DNA of 55,725 nucleotides from Paracoccaceae bacterium. Its GTDB lineage: Bacteria; Pseudomonadota; Alphaproteobacteria; Rhodobacterales; Rhodobacteraceae. Below, piece after piece: positions 19,227 to 27,855 of this stretch. The notes below the pieces were generated by a model that made no database searches, was not told where the DNA came from, and saw only the letters and a list, made by a program, of their open reading frames with translations. The translations under genes and the position numbers were made by a program. How positions within the stretch are numbered: the stretch's first letter is position 1; the number at the start of each line of letters is the position of its first letter. Location of the stretch: NCBI GenBank assembly GCA_017510335.1, contig JAFWNM010000042.1, forward strand, positions 1 to 55,725, read 5' to 3'.

Positions 19227-21509
19227 CGGGCGGTCCACACGCATGGTCACAATCGCGCGCCCGCGTGTGGCCACCGGCCAGCGCAACCGCGCCTGATTGC
19301 TGTCCGGCCCCTGATTGACCTGCACATAGGGCGCATCATAGCGGATTGCGTCACTGCCATCGCGCGCGGCATCTTCCATGACCACCGATGTCACTGTGCG
19401 CACACGGCCCCCGAAGGGCATTTTATCCCCTGAAGTGATGGTCCATGTCGTGGCTTCGGTGTTTTGTTCATGAATAATGACAGCCGGGCTTTCGGTCGGG
19501 AAATCCACACCATTATAACTGTTGTCCTGAAACAGCACATTGCGGAAACGGTTGTATTCGAGGCCCGCAAAGGTGGTGTCCACGGCCTCGACCCGGTTGA
19601 TGGCATTGCCCGACAGGCGGAAGACATTGCCCTGCACCACCAGTCCCTGAATGAAATGCCCCGCGCCATAAGGTTTGAACACGATATAGCGGAACCATGG
19701 CGCCACGCTGATGGCAAAGAAAATATTGCCCGTCACCGTCAGCCCCCCGAAAGAAAAGCCGCTGCCGTGGTCGGGGTAGGCGTCATGTTCATTGGTCATT
19801 TCAATGAAACAATTATCGATGTAATTGCCTGTCACGGTGGTTTTGACATTGCCCGCGCTTAGCACAAGCCCCGCTTGCCTTATGCCCGCCGCAGTGGTGT
19901 CGCCCTGGAAAAAATGGTTGCCGCTGACAATATGACCGCTGCCCGCCATCACCCCGAAATGCGCCCATAACACCACGCGGTTGTTGCGGATCTTGGCGTC
20001 GTTGTTGTTGACATTGAACGCGATGACTGTGCGATCCTGGGAATTGAGGGGCATTTGCGAACTGCTGAACTGGCAATTGTCGATCATCAACCCCTGACAG
20101 GCCACCCCGATGGATGTGATGGCCCTGTCGCGCGGGCGGTTGAAATCGCATTGATGGAAGCGGAAGATACGCCCCCCTTCGGCCAGCATGACCGCAGATG
20201 CGCGGCCCCGGCAAATGAATTCCAGATTGTGGAATTCAAAGTTGCGCAGGCTGGAAAAGCCCGAAAAATCCAGCCCGTAGCGGTAGCGCTCGAAGGTGAA
20301 TTCCTGCGTCATGGCCCCGCCATGCAGCGGCAGGCTTAGCGTCAGGGTGCCCGCCGCCACATTGCGCGACCGCACATAGACTTCGCGCCCCACGCCCACA
20401 CCACTGACGCGCGCGCCGACCGGAATGGCCGCCACATTGCTGATACCGCCCAGCAAAAGCGGGCTGGCAGGGGAATAGGTGGCAACAGCCGTTGTCGTTT
20501 CGGTGGCCCATGCGGGGTTGTCGATAAAATCCAGCTGGCCATCCGCCAGCACCCTGCGCCGGGATGTATCGTCATAGCCCGCCAGCGCGAACACATCGAC
20601 AGGGCCGGTAAGCGGCACGCGCCGCCCCTTCAGGTTGAATTCCATATGTTCATTGCTGTGAAACAGCGCCTGCAGCCCTTTGCGAAAGCCCGCCTCGGCA
20701 CTGCCGAAGGCCGCTTCATAGCCGGTCAGGTCGAAATTCTGCTGCAAGATCAGGACGGTCTGGGGGTCCATGGCCAGCGTGCCACGAAACACCGCCTGCA
20801 TGGGGATGGTCAGGTCATCGCCAATGGCAAACACGCCATCAGGCACCAGCAGGCTGCGCCCGTTTGCCGCCGCCATTGCCGCCAGAAAGGCCGCGCGATC
20901 ATCACTGACCCCATCGCCCTGCGCGCCGAAATCGCGCACATCGACAAGGCCCAGCAAGTCGCGGGTATACAGGGCCGAGATATCCTCGATGATCAGGTCG
21001 TCAATGCGCACCACGCCGCCTGTGGGGCCGGTCAGGTCCAGCCCCAGATGCGCGATGTTGACCGAAAGCGGCCAGACCATATCGACCGACGGGCGCGCGC
21101 CGGTGCCGATGATGGCCTGCACCTCCACAACCTGGCCAAAGCTGGTCAGGGTGGTTTGCGCCCCTGTGGTGGTCAGGCCGGTAATTTCGGTGCCGCCACT
21201 GTCCCCTGCCCAGGCCGCGATGCGCACATTCGGCATGACACCGGCCATTGCCTTGATGCGGGCGCGCACGCGCAGGTAACTGCCCGGCAGGACGGGCACT
21301 TCGCCCATCCAGCGCAGGCGCGTGGTGGCGCTTATTTTCTGCACTTCCAGCGCACCGCCAAAATCAGGGTCGGCGGGCACAAAGGCCGCGAAGACCGCCG
21401 CGTCATAGGTGGGCGTTCCGGGGCGGCCGGTGGTTTGTGACCACTGGTCCAGACCTGCCGAAAACGGCGGGGGCGTGATTGCCTGCGGGTTGGTAACGGC
21501 CAGGTTCAT
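19221..21509 (-). CDS. Right-handed parallel beta-helix protein, pectate-lyase/tail-spike-like
   Basis: A 762-residue protein. An N-terminal domain of about 180 residues (jelly-roll-like, FSAGLDQWSQTTGRPGTPTYD) precedes the pectate lyase superfamily signature DVRDFGAQGDGVSDDRAAFLAAM. Next come many short repeating beta-helix rungs rich in Asn, such as GLMIDNCQFSSS and VTGNYIDNCFIEM. Family members bind or cleave polysaccharide. No signal peptide is seen. The ATG at 21509 follows AAGGG at a good distance; longer in-frame starts have none. It may be an exopolysaccharide-modifying enzyme or a phage or GTA tail-fibre relative. Confidence 0.85.
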   Translation of the reverse strand: MNLAVTNPQAITPPPFSAGLDQWSQTTGRPGTPTYDAAVFAAFVPADPDFGGALEVQKISATTRLRWMGEVPVLPGSYLRVRARIKAMAGVMPNVRIAAWAGDSGGTEITGLTTTGAQTTLTSFGQVVEVQAIIGTGARPSVDMVWPLSVNIAHLGLDLTGPTGGVVRIDDLIIEDISALYTRDLLGLVDVRDFGAQGDGVSDDRAAFLAAMAAANGRSLLVPDGVFAIGDDLTIPMQAVFRGTLAMDPQTVLILQQNFDLTGYEAAFGSAEAGFRKGLQALFHSNEHMEFNLKGRRVPLTGPVDVFALAGYDDTSRRRVLADGQLDFIDNPAWATETTTAVATYSPASPLLLGGISNVAAIPVGARVSGVGVGREVYVRSRNVAAGTLTLSLPLHGGAMTQEFTFERYRYGLDFSGFSSLRNFEFHNLEFICRGRASAVMLAEGGRIFRFHQCDFNRPRDRAITSIGVACQGLMIDNCQFSSSQMPLNSQDRTVIAFNVNNNDAKIRNNRVVLWAHFGVMAGSGHIVSGNHFFQGDTTAAGIRQAGLVLSAGNVKTTVTGNYIDNCFIEMTNEHDAYPDHGSGFSFGGLTVTGNIFFAISVAPWFRYIVFKPYGAGHFIQGLVVQGNVFRLSGNAINRVEAVDTTFAGLEYNRFRNVLFQDNSYNGVDFPTESPAVIIHEQNTEATTWTITSGDKMPFGGRVRTVTSVVMEDAARDGSDAIRYDAPYVQVNQGPDSNQARLRWPVATRGRAIVTMRVDRPL

Positions 21510-21662
21510 GAAAGACCCTTTCTTGTCAGTCGATGTGCTGCAATCGGATGACAGGTCAGGGCGTTTGCCTGCCTGACCGATCATCCGGACAGCGCAGACT
21601 TTACCAAACATGCGTTAAACCCCGCTAAGGGCAGCGTGCGCTGCACTGACGAGGGGGCGGGG

Positions 21663-21750
21663 ACGGGGGGACATTCGGGAAAATCCCCCAGTGCGGACTC
21701 AAGGCCGAAGGCCGCCGCACACTCGGCGGGCCCTCCCGCAGCCAGCCGAT
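21663..21750. repeat. Intergenic repeat, family 1, copy C (diverged)
   Basis: A degenerate copy that keeps GGACATTCGGG, then CCCAGTGCGGACTCAAGGCC, GAAGGCCGCCGCAC, CTCGGCGGGCC and GCCGAT in the same order as the copies near 10.2 and 34.9 kb. The right-hand end present in the other copies is not recognisable. It lies upstream of the beta-helix gene and downstream of the DUF4864 gene. Confidence 0.6.
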
Positions 21751-21787
21751 GACCCACGCGCAGCTCAAGCCTACGCAACCACGCGCA

Positions 21788-22189
21788 TCAAACCCCTGTT
21801 TCAGGCGCCCTTAGCAACTGCACCCCATTGATTTGCCAGCCATCACCCGCCGGCACCATCTGGTAGGCCAGAAAATGCAACCGCCCCTGTGCATCGCGGA
21901 TCATGACGCGCTGAACAACACCCGAAGGGGTTTGCGACTGCTCCAGCATGGTGACATCTGAGGGGCGATACACCATCGGATACCCATCCTGGACCATCGC
22001 GCCAAAGCGGTCGGGCGTTCCGAACAGGCGTTTTATATCAGGGCTGGCATAGCTGAAGGCGCGGTCAAAATCATCGGCCTGAAGCGCTGCAATCTGGTCT
22101 TCGATAATCCGGCTTATGCCGGCGCTGTCTTGTGCCGGGGCAAGGGTCGCTGCCAGCATCAGACCCAAAGCTGCAATCATGGTGCGCAT
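21788..22189 (-). CDS. DUF4864 family exported protein
   Basis: A 133-residue protein with a Sec signal peptide (MIAALGLMLAATLAPAQ) and a single small alpha+beta domain of the NTF2-like kind known as DUF4864, starting IIEDQIAALQADDFDRAFSYASP. Function is unknown in the family. It is probably periplasmic. It lies 59 bp downstream of the lysK stop on the same strand. Confidence 0.82.
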   Translation of the reverse strand: MRTMIAALGLMLAATLAPAQDSAGISRIIEDQIAALQADDFDRAFSYASPDIKRLFGTPDRFGAMVQDGYPMVYRPSDVTMLEQSQTPSGVVQRVMIRDAQGRLHFLAYQMVPAGDGWQINGVQLLRAPETGV

Positions 22190-22248
22190 GGTGTCCCCCT
22201 TTCACGCAAGGATACCATCCTTACGCAAAAGGGGTGCGCGCAGATCAC

Positions 22249-23832
22249 TCAGGCCAGATCACCCGCCAAGGCGCGGTCAATCAGCGCAACTGTTTCATCC
22301 ACGCCATACAGCGCAATGAACCCACCAAAACGCGGTCCCTGGGACTGGCCCAGCAACACTTCATACAGGGCCTTGAACCAGTCGCGCAGGTTTTCAAACC
22401 CGTGATCCTTGCCCACAGCGAACGCCAGCGTCTGCAATTCCTCGGCGTCCAGCCCGCCTTGCCAGTCGCGCAACCGTGCGGCCAGATCTTCCATTGCCGT
22501 GCGTTCCATATCGCCGGGCGCGCGGAACTGGCGCGCAGGGGCCACAAAATCACGGAAATAGGCCAGCGCGAACCCTGCCGCCTGATCCAGATCGGGGTGG
22601 GTTTCGGGGGCTGCGTCCGGCGCATAGCGGCGGATAAAGCCCCAAAGCCCCTCTTTGCCCGTGGACCCTGCAACAGATGCCAGGTTCAGCAACATCGCAA
22701 AACTGACCACCATATTCGACACAGGCGGCGTGCCCCCGTGAATATGCCACACAGGGTTGGCCACTTGCTGTTCCAGCGTCTGGTCAGGAAAGGCACGCAA
22801 CTGCTGATGATATTCATCCACCGCCTTCGGGATCACATCCCAGGACAGGCGCTTGGCGGTGCGCGGCTTCAGGAACATGTAATACGACAGCGATTCCGTG
22901 CTGGCATAGGTCAGCCATTCATCAATCGTCAGGCCATTGCCCTTGGATTTGCTGATCTTCTCGCCATTCTCGTCCAGAAACAACTCATAGACATAATGCT
23001 CTGGCTTTTGGCCCCCCAGAATTTCGCAAATGCGGTCATAGATGGGGGTGTTGGTCGAATGGTCCTTGCCATACATTTCGAAATCGACATCCAGCGCCGC
23101 CCAGCGCGCGCCGAAATCGGGCTTCCATTGCAGTTTCACATTGCCGCCCGTAACCGGCAGCGTCCATTCGCGCCCGTCTTCATCCTCAAATGTGATAGTG
23201 CCATTCTTGCCGTCGACATGCTTCATGGGCACATACAAAACGCGGCCCGTTTCGGGGTGGATGGGCAGGAAAATGGAATAGGTCTGCTGGCGTTCATCGC
23301 GCAGGCTTTTGAGCATGACCGCCATGATGTCGTCATAGCGTTCAGCGGCACGCAACAGCACTGCATCGAACTGGCCGGATTTATAGAATTCTGTCGCGCT
23401 GATGAATTCATACTCAAACCCGAACGTGTCCAGAAACCGGCGCAGCATGGCATTGTTATGATGGCCGAAACTCTCATATTTGCCGAACGGGTCGGGCACC
23501 GATGTCAGCGGCCGTTGCAAATGCTCGCGCAGCGCCACCGGGTCGGGCACATTCTCGGGCACTTTGCGCATGCCGTCCACATCATCGGAAAAACAGATCA
23601 GCCGCGTGGGCACATCACAAATCGCCTCGAACGCGCGCCGGACCATGGTGGTGCGGGCCACTTCGCCAAAGGTGCCGATATGCGGCAGGCCGGACGGGCC
23701 ATAGCCCGTCTCGAACAGCACATAGCCCTTCTGCGGCGCCTTGCCCTTGATGCGCGCGACCAGTTTGCGGGCCTCCTCAAAGGGCCAGGCTTTGGATGTC
23801 AGGGCAGCATCGCGCAGTGCAGACATGGGCAC
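22249..23832 (-). CDS. lysK: Lysine--tRNA ligase, class I
   Basis: A 527-residue class I lysyl-tRNA synthetase, the archaeal-type enzyme also used by alphaproteobacteria. It has the HIGH-like motif [10 protein letters not shown] near the N-terminus and KISKSKGNG as the KMSKS loop. The GTG at 23832 is five to six bases after AAGGAAG; an ATG at 23826 is the alternative. No class II lysyl-tRNA synthetase is seen in the window, so this is probably the housekeeping enzyme. Confidence 0.96.
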   Translation of the reverse strand: MPMSALRDAALTSKAWPFEEARKLVARIKGKAPQKGYVLFETGYGPSGLPHIGTFGEVARTTMVRRAFEAICDVPTRLICFSDDVDGMRKVPENVPDPVALREHLQRPLTSVPDPFGKYESFGHHNNAMLRRFLDTFGFEYEFISATEFYKSGQFDAVLLRAAERYDDIMAVMLKSLRDERQQTYSIFLPIHPETGRVLYVPMKHVDGKNGTITFEDEDGREWTLPVTGGNVKLQWKPDFGARWAALDVDFEMYGKDHSTNTPIYDRICEILGGQKPEHYVYELFLDENGEKISKSKGNGLTIDEWLTYASTESLSYYMFLKPRTAKRLSWDVIPKAVDEYHQQLRAFPDQTLEQQVANPVWHIHGGTPPVSNMVVSFAMLLNLASVAGSTGKEGLWGFIRRYAPDAAPETHPDLDQAAGFALAYFRDFVAPARQFRAPGDMERTAMEDLAARLRDWQGGLDAEELQTLAFAVGKDHGFENLRDWFKALYEVLLGQSQGPRFGGFIALYGVDETVALIDRALAGDLA

Positions 23833-23935
23833 ATCACTTCCTTGTGGGGGGACAATAACACCCCCACTCCCTATTGCTCCTTGGCGGCCACGTCAATATT
23901 CTGCGCCCGAAACAGGTATCCCGAAGGACCGCATC

Positions 23936-24358
23936 ATGCAGCCTCTGCCCCAACCCCTGTCCCCGCAGGATTGTCTGGTCGCCCTGATGATCGCCGTCTC
24001 GGCGGCCGATCAGGAAATCCGCACGGCCGAACTGGTGGCCATACAGGCGCTGGTGAACCATCTGCCCATCTTCGCGGAATATGACGCAGACCGCATCAAA
24101 ACCATTGCCCAGACCGTGTTTGACCTGCTGGAAGAAGAAGACGGGCTGGACGCGCTGTTTGGGCTGGTGCGCGAAAACCTGCCCGACAAACTGAATGAAA
24201 CGGCCTATACCATCGCCTGCGATGTGGCCGCCTCTGATGGCAAGCTGTCGCAGGCCGAATTGCGCCTGCTGGAAGAAATCCGCCATGAATTGCAGATCGA
24301 CCGCCTGCATGCTGCCGCCATCGAACGCGGCGCGCGCGCGCGCCACATGCGGCTCTAA
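23936..24358 (+). CDS. TerB-like (tellurite-resistance B domain) protein
   Basis: A 140-residue all-helical protein of the TerB-like superfamily. It has the typical acidic repeats SAADQEIRTAEL and AASDGKLSQAELRLLEEI, which in TerB bind divalent metal. It is cytoplasmic with no signal peptide. The ATG at 23936 follows gaagga. There are no other ter genes, so a tellurite role is not implied. It ends 36 bp before the promoter motif of the ECF sigma gene. Confidence 0.8.
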   Translation: MQPLPQPLSPQDCLVALMIAVSAADQEIRTAELVAIQALVNHLPIFAEYDADRIKTIAQTVFDLLEEEDGLDALFGLVRENLPDKLNETAYTIACDVAASDGKLSQAELRLLEEIRHELQIDRLHAAAIERGARARHMRL

Positions 24359-24393
24359 GGCAGGCAGGCCCGCATTTCGCACCAGAAACAGGC

Positions 24394-24418
24394 TGACAAA
24401 ATGTCGCAGCCACGCTAC
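24394..24418 (+). promoter_or_regulatory. ECF sigma upstream element with motif TGACAAAATGTCGCAG
   Basis: TGACAAAATGTCGCAG at 24394-24409 is identical to 1637-1652 upstream of coxM, and lies 52 bp before the sigma factor start. A similar short GC-rich block containing GCTA or GCGT follows at the same distance in both places. It could be the autoregulated promoter of the sigma factor or an operator for a shared transcription factor. Confidence 0.5.
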
Positions 24419-24445
24419 CCTCCCTCAGAAGGAGGAGCGCCGCCC

Positions 24446-24985
24446 ATGTCGAACCAGCGCCACCACAGCGCGCTTCTGGCTTTGCGCCGGCGCCTGTTCG
24501 GATATGCCTGCGCCCTGTGCCCGGATATGGCCAGCGCCGAAGACCTGTATCAAGACGCCATGCTGCGCGCGATGTCGGCGCGCAGCGTCCCCGTTGACCA
24601 GACCGCATTTCGCGTCTGGGTGTTTCGCATCATGCGCAACCTGTGGATCGACCGGCTTCGCGCCGCAGGGCGCCTGCCGGAACTGACAACCGATGACGAT
24701 ATCGACACCCATATCGCCATCAACCGCACGGATGATCTGACCGTCAACCGGCTGGCGGTGCGACAGGCCTTCATGAAACTCGCCAAACCCCACCGGGACG
24801 TTCTGGCACTGGTGGATATCGCGGGTTTCAGCTATGCGGAGGCATCAGAACTGCTTAACGTGCCGCAAGGAACCATCATGTCCCGCATCAGCCGCGCCCG
24901 CGCCAGCCTTGCGCACAGCCTGCAAGACAACGACAAGGTCGTTGCACTGCCGCTGGCGCAGGGCAAACAGGGCTTCAGGGGCTGA
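24446..24985 (+). CDS. ECF-family RNA polymerase sigma factor
   Basis: A 179-residue extracytoplasmic-function sigma factor. Region 2 includes AEDLYQDAMLRAM and FRVWVFRIMRNLWIDRLR. Region 4 has the helix-turn-helix AGFSYAEASELLNVPQGTIMSRISRAR. GGAGGA at 24431 precedes the ATG at good spacing. It is followed by its likely anti-sigma factor after four bases, then by a sulfite-oxidase-type operon. Sinorhizobium meliloti rpoE4 has a comparable neighbourhood with sorT, so a response to sulfite or related sulfur compounds is the best guess. Confidence 0.93.
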   Translation: MSNQRHHSALLALRRRLFGYACALCPDMASAEDLYQDAMLRAMSARSVPVDQTAFRVWVFRIMRNLWIDRLRAAGRLPELTTDDDIDTHIAINRTDDLTVNRLAVRQAFMKLAKPHRDVLALVDIAGFSYAEASELLNVPQGTIMSRISRARASLAHSLQDNDKVVALPLAQGKQGFRG

Positions 24986-24989
24986 CAGA

Positions 24990-25739
24990 ATGGCCGGCCA
25001 TTCCTTCTCCAGCGAAACACTCAACGCCTTCGTCGACGGGGCCTTGCCCCCTGCACGCACAGCCGACCTGCTGGCCGCAATGGCCCATGACGCCAGCCTT
25101 GCGCGCCACGTCGCCATGTTGCAACGGCTCAAAACCGCTGTCGGCACCCTTGATGACGCAGTGGAACCGCCGCCCCTGCCCGCCCCCCCGGCCCGCAAGC
25201 CAGCGCGCGTGCGGCACGCATTGGCCGTCGCTGCGCTGCTGGCCCTCGTTGCGGGCATGGTCTGGCACAGCCAGCCGCGCATGCCCGCCAGCCCCGACAC
25301 CAGCCCCCCCGCCACCGCGCTGGCGGCACATCACGACTGGGCCAGCGCACCTGCCCCGCAGACCCGCGCCCGGATGCCCGAAACCTTCGCCTGGCTTACT
25401 CCGGTCATGCACGCCACAGGGCTGCAACTGGCCCGCGCGCAACAGGGACCAAACGGCCTGCATCTGGGGTTTATCGGGGCCAATGCCTGCAGGCTCAGCC
25501 TGTTCATCCAGCCACATGACCAGCCCGACACGGCACTGGACATGCAACTGGACGCACATCTGCAACAGGCGGGCTGGACCACATCGGGGCTACAATTCCG
25601 CATTATCGCCCTTGACATGGACCTGTCGCGCTTTGCCACCATCGCAACCACGGCACATGCCAAAAGCCGCGACCACCTGCCCGCCAGCGCGGCCCAGATC
25701 GCGCTGATCAATGCCGCGCGGCTGCCCTGTCTGGCCTGA
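24990..25739 (+). CDS. Membrane-anchored anti-sigma factor
   Basis: A 249-residue protein. The N-terminus (SSETLNAFVDGALPPARTADLLAAMAHDASLARHV) is the zinc-free anti-sigma helical domain. A single membrane helix (about 74-92, ALAVAALLALVAGMVW) follows a Pro-rich linker, and the remaining 150 residues are periplasmic. It should bind the ECF sigma encoded immediately upstream until a periplasmic signal releases it. The sensed signal is unknown. Confidence 0.87.
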   Translation: MAGHSFSSETLNAFVDGALPPARTADLLAAMAHDASLARHVAMLQRLKTAVGTLDDAVEPPPLPAPPARKPARVRHALAVAALLALVAGMVWHSQPRMPASPDTSPPATALAAHHDWASAPAPQTRARMPETFAWLTPVMHATGLQLARAQQGPNGLHLGFIGANACRLSLFIQPHDQPDTALDMQLDAHLQQAGWTTSGLQFRIIALDMDLSRFATIATTAHAKSRDHLPASAAQIALINAARLPCLA

Positions 25740-25774
25740 CCCTGCAGCGCCCCCGGCCCTGACCCTGCCGCACA

Positions 25775-25850
25775 TTTCATTCTGGCCCAAATATCCTCAG
25801 GGGGTGAGGGCCGCAGGCCCGAGGGGGCGCGAGCGCCCCCTTCTTCCACC
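25775..25850. repeat. Intergenic repeat, family 2, copy B, with terminator-like hairpins
   Basis: Starts with ATTTCATTCTGGCCCAAATATCC, like the copy at 14150. Two hairpins follow: GGGCC-GCA-GGCCC (25808-25820) and GGGGGCGC-GA-GCGCCCCC (25823-25840), then TTCTTCC. It lies between the anti-sigma gene and the molybdoenzyme gene and probably separates their transcription. Confidence 0.55.
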
Positions 25851-25922
25851 CAGTCCCCCCCCCTGACCTGCCCCCCCATGCCCTGCCCCGGGCACCCGGC
25901 GCGATTTTTATTTTCCCGCGCA

Positions 25923-25950
25923 GGGAATAATATGCACCTCACACTCGTCT
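25923..25950 (+). promoter_or_regulatory. Candidate ECF-type promoter for the sulfite oxidase operon
   Basis: GGGAATAA (25923-25930) is separated by 15 bases from CGTCT (25946-25950). A GGAAT-like -35 with a CGTC-like -10 about 17 bases apart is typical of ECF-sigma promoters. It is 62 bp before the chosen start of the molybdoenzyme. Recognition by the neighbouring sigma factor is inferred. Confidence 0.5.
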
Positions 25951-26011
25951 TTACTCGTATGGGCGTCTGCACGGTGCCCATATGGCTCTGGACATGGGAG
26001 GATGGAACAGC

Positions 26012-27319
26012 ATGCCACATAAAGAACGCGGGCTTATCGAACTTTACAATGACGATCCCGAACGCGCGGAATATCTGGTTTTCGGGCGCAAGGCGGGACC
26101 GGACCGGCGCGGGTTCCTGCGCGGCGCGGGGCTGGCCTCGATGGGGGCGGTGCTGGGCACGACAATTCCGTTCAGCGCCAATATGCCTGCGGGCCTGATG
26201 CCCGCTGCGCTGGCCGAAACCATCAACGAATTCAGCATCGATTCCAAACATGCCGATATGATCGTGCATAACGACCGGCCCATGAATGTCGAAGCGGCCG
26301 CGCATCTGCTGGATGACGACATCACACCGGCGGCGCATCATTTCATCCGCAACAACGGGTCCATGCCCATGCCCATGAGCAAGGCCGACTGGCGGCTGAA
26401 AATCGACGGCGAGGTGAATGAAGAACTTGAGCTGTCCTATGACGAGTTGATGAATGATTTTGAACTGGTCACCATGCAGGCGCAGCTTGAATGTGGCGGC
26501 AACGGGCGCGCGGGCTTCAACCCGCTGCCGCGCGGCAACCCCTGGTCCATCGGCGCCATTGGCAATGCCGAATGGACGGGTGTTCGGGTGCGCGATGTTT
26601 TGCGCCGCGCGGGGCTGAAGCCGTCGGCAGTGTATACGGGCCATTTCAGCTATGATGATCACCTGTCGGGCGATCCTGACCGCCAGTCCATTTCGCGCGG
26701 TGGCCCTGTCGACAAGATGATGGACCCCGGCACCATCATCGCGCTGAAAATGAACGGCGCGGATATTCCCATCGAACACGGCTATCCCGCACGCATTGTT
26801 GCGCCCGGTTGGGCGGGGTCGGTCAGCCAGAAATGGGTCACCCGCATCTGGGTGCGCGACCGTGAACATGACGGGCCGGGCATGACGGGGCTAAGCTACC
26901 GCATCCCGCGCTATCCGGTCGAAGCGGGGGCGGAAGTCCCGCATGAGGATATGATGGTCATGGGGTCGATGATCGTGAAATCCGCCATCACCAACCCTGT
27001 GGCGGGCGCGGAAACCCGCGCGGGTGCCCCTTTTGCCATTCGCGGGCAGGCCTGGGCCGGGGACAATCATGTGGTGAAGATGGAAACATCGATCGATTTC
27101 GGCGCAACATGGCAGACGGCACAGATCCACGCGCCCGCCAACCGCTATGCATGGCAGCGCTGGGAACAGACCGTCATTCCGCCCATGGCCGGCTATTACG
27201 AAGTCTGGGCACGCGCGACCGACAATCAGGGCAACAGCCAGCCCATGGTTGTGCCCGGCTGGAACCCGCGCGGGTATCTGAACAATGCCTGCCACCGCAT
27301 CCACTTTACGGCCGTGTAA
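26012..27319 (+). CDS. Periplasmic sulfite dehydrogenase molybdenum subunit (SorA/SorT-like)
   Basis: A 435-residue sulfite-oxidase-family enzyme, expected to oxidise sulfite to sulfate in the periplasm. A twin-arginine signal, DRRGFLRGAGLASMGAVLG, lies at about residues 30-48. The molybdopterin domain has the catalytic cysteine in LECGGNGR (Cys161). The C-terminal dimerisation domain starts near SMIVKSAITNP and ends at ACHRIHF. The ATG at 26012 follows GGGAGGA; an ATG at 25982 would add ten residues. SoxC is related, but the small monohaem partner and absence of sox genes favour SorAB or SorT. Confidence 0.9.
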   Translation: MPHKERGLIELYNDDPERAEYLVFGRKAGPDRRGFLRGAGLASMGAVLGTTIPFSANMPAGLMPAALAETINEFSIDSKHADMIVHNDRPMNVEAAAHLLDDDITPAAHHFIRNNGSMPMPMSKADWRLKIDGEVNEELELSYDELMNDFELVTMQAQLECGGNGRAGFNPLPRGNPWSIGAIGNAEWTGVRVRDVLRRAGLKPSAVYTGHFSYDDHLSGDPDRQSISRGGPVDKMMDPGTIIALKMNGADIPIEHGYPARIVAPGWAGSVSQKWVTRIWVRDREHDGPGMTGLSYRIPRYPVEAGAEVPHEDMMVMGSMIVKSAITNPVAGAETRAGAPFAIRGQAWAGDNHVVKMETSIDFGATWQTAQIHAPANRYAWQRWEQTVIPPMAGYYEVWARATDNQGNSQPMVVPGWNPRGYLNNACHRIHFTAV

Positions 27320-27334
27320 GGACAGCAAACCAAC

Positions 27335-27688
27335 ATGAAAATCCTGACTTCAACTTGCGGGGCGGCCCTGGCCGCCGCCCTGCTAACTCTGGGCGCACCA
27401 CTACAGGCCAGCCCCGAGGAGCCGCGGATCACCTCTCTTGCCGATGTCCCCGAAGATTTCGAGTTCTACCCCCTGCCCCCCGGCGAAGGTGTCGATGAGG
27501 TGTATTACAGCTGCATTGCCTGCCACAGCCTGCGCACTGTCACCAATGGCGGCTATTCGCGGCGGGTATGGGATGAATTGCTGGACTGGATGGTTGCAGA
27601 TCAGGGCATGATGGACCCTGAACCCGACGTGCGCGAAGTGCTGCTGGACTATCTGTCAACCTATATCGGCGAAGACTGGGAAGGGTAG
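27335..27688 (+). CDS. Small c-type cytochrome, partner of the sulfite dehydrogenase (SorB-like)
   Basis: A 117-residue exported monohaem cytochrome c. A Sec signal peptide covers about residues 1-25. The haem motif is CIACH at 60-64. The C-terminal half is acidic with several methionines that could be the sixth ligand. It starts 15 bp after the molybdoenzyme and should accept its electrons and pass them to the respiratory chain. A strong terminator follows, closing the operon. Confidence 0.88.
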   Translation: MKILTSTCGAALAAALLTLGAPLQASPEEPRITSLADVPEDFEFYPLPPGEGVDEVYYSCIACHSLRTVTNGGYSRRVWDELLDWMVADQGMMDPEPDVREVLLDYLSTYIGEDWEG

Positions 27689-27723
27689 CCGCGCCTGTCA
27701 CCGCCAAGGCCATGGCCAAGGCA

Positions 27724-27761
27724 CAGGCGCGCCCCGTTTGCAGGGGCGCGCCTGTTCTTTT
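27724..27761 (+). terminator. Rho-independent terminator after the sulfite dehydrogenase operon
   Basis: A perfect 12-bp stem, CAGGCGCGCCCC with GGGGCGCGCCTG, a seven-base loop and the tail TTCTTTT. Confidence 0.9.
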
Positions 27762-27855
27762 ATGTCAGGCCAGCCGCAGAACACTTGCACGAACGCCAGC
27801 GCCGCGCGATATGGGATAGGGAACAGCACGCCCGCAACCAGACTGGAACGCCTTG

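Noticed and set aside
22132-24084. 650-codon open frame on the plus strand
   Set aside because: Antisense to lysK, with no recognisable domain.
23936-24358. Tellurite resistance determinant
   Set aside because: Only the TerB-like fold is present; no terC, terD or other ter genes accompany it.
26012-27688. SoxCD sulfur dehydrogenase
   Set aside because: SoxD is a larger dihaem cytochrome; the partner here has one haem and about 117 residues, and no sox genes are present.
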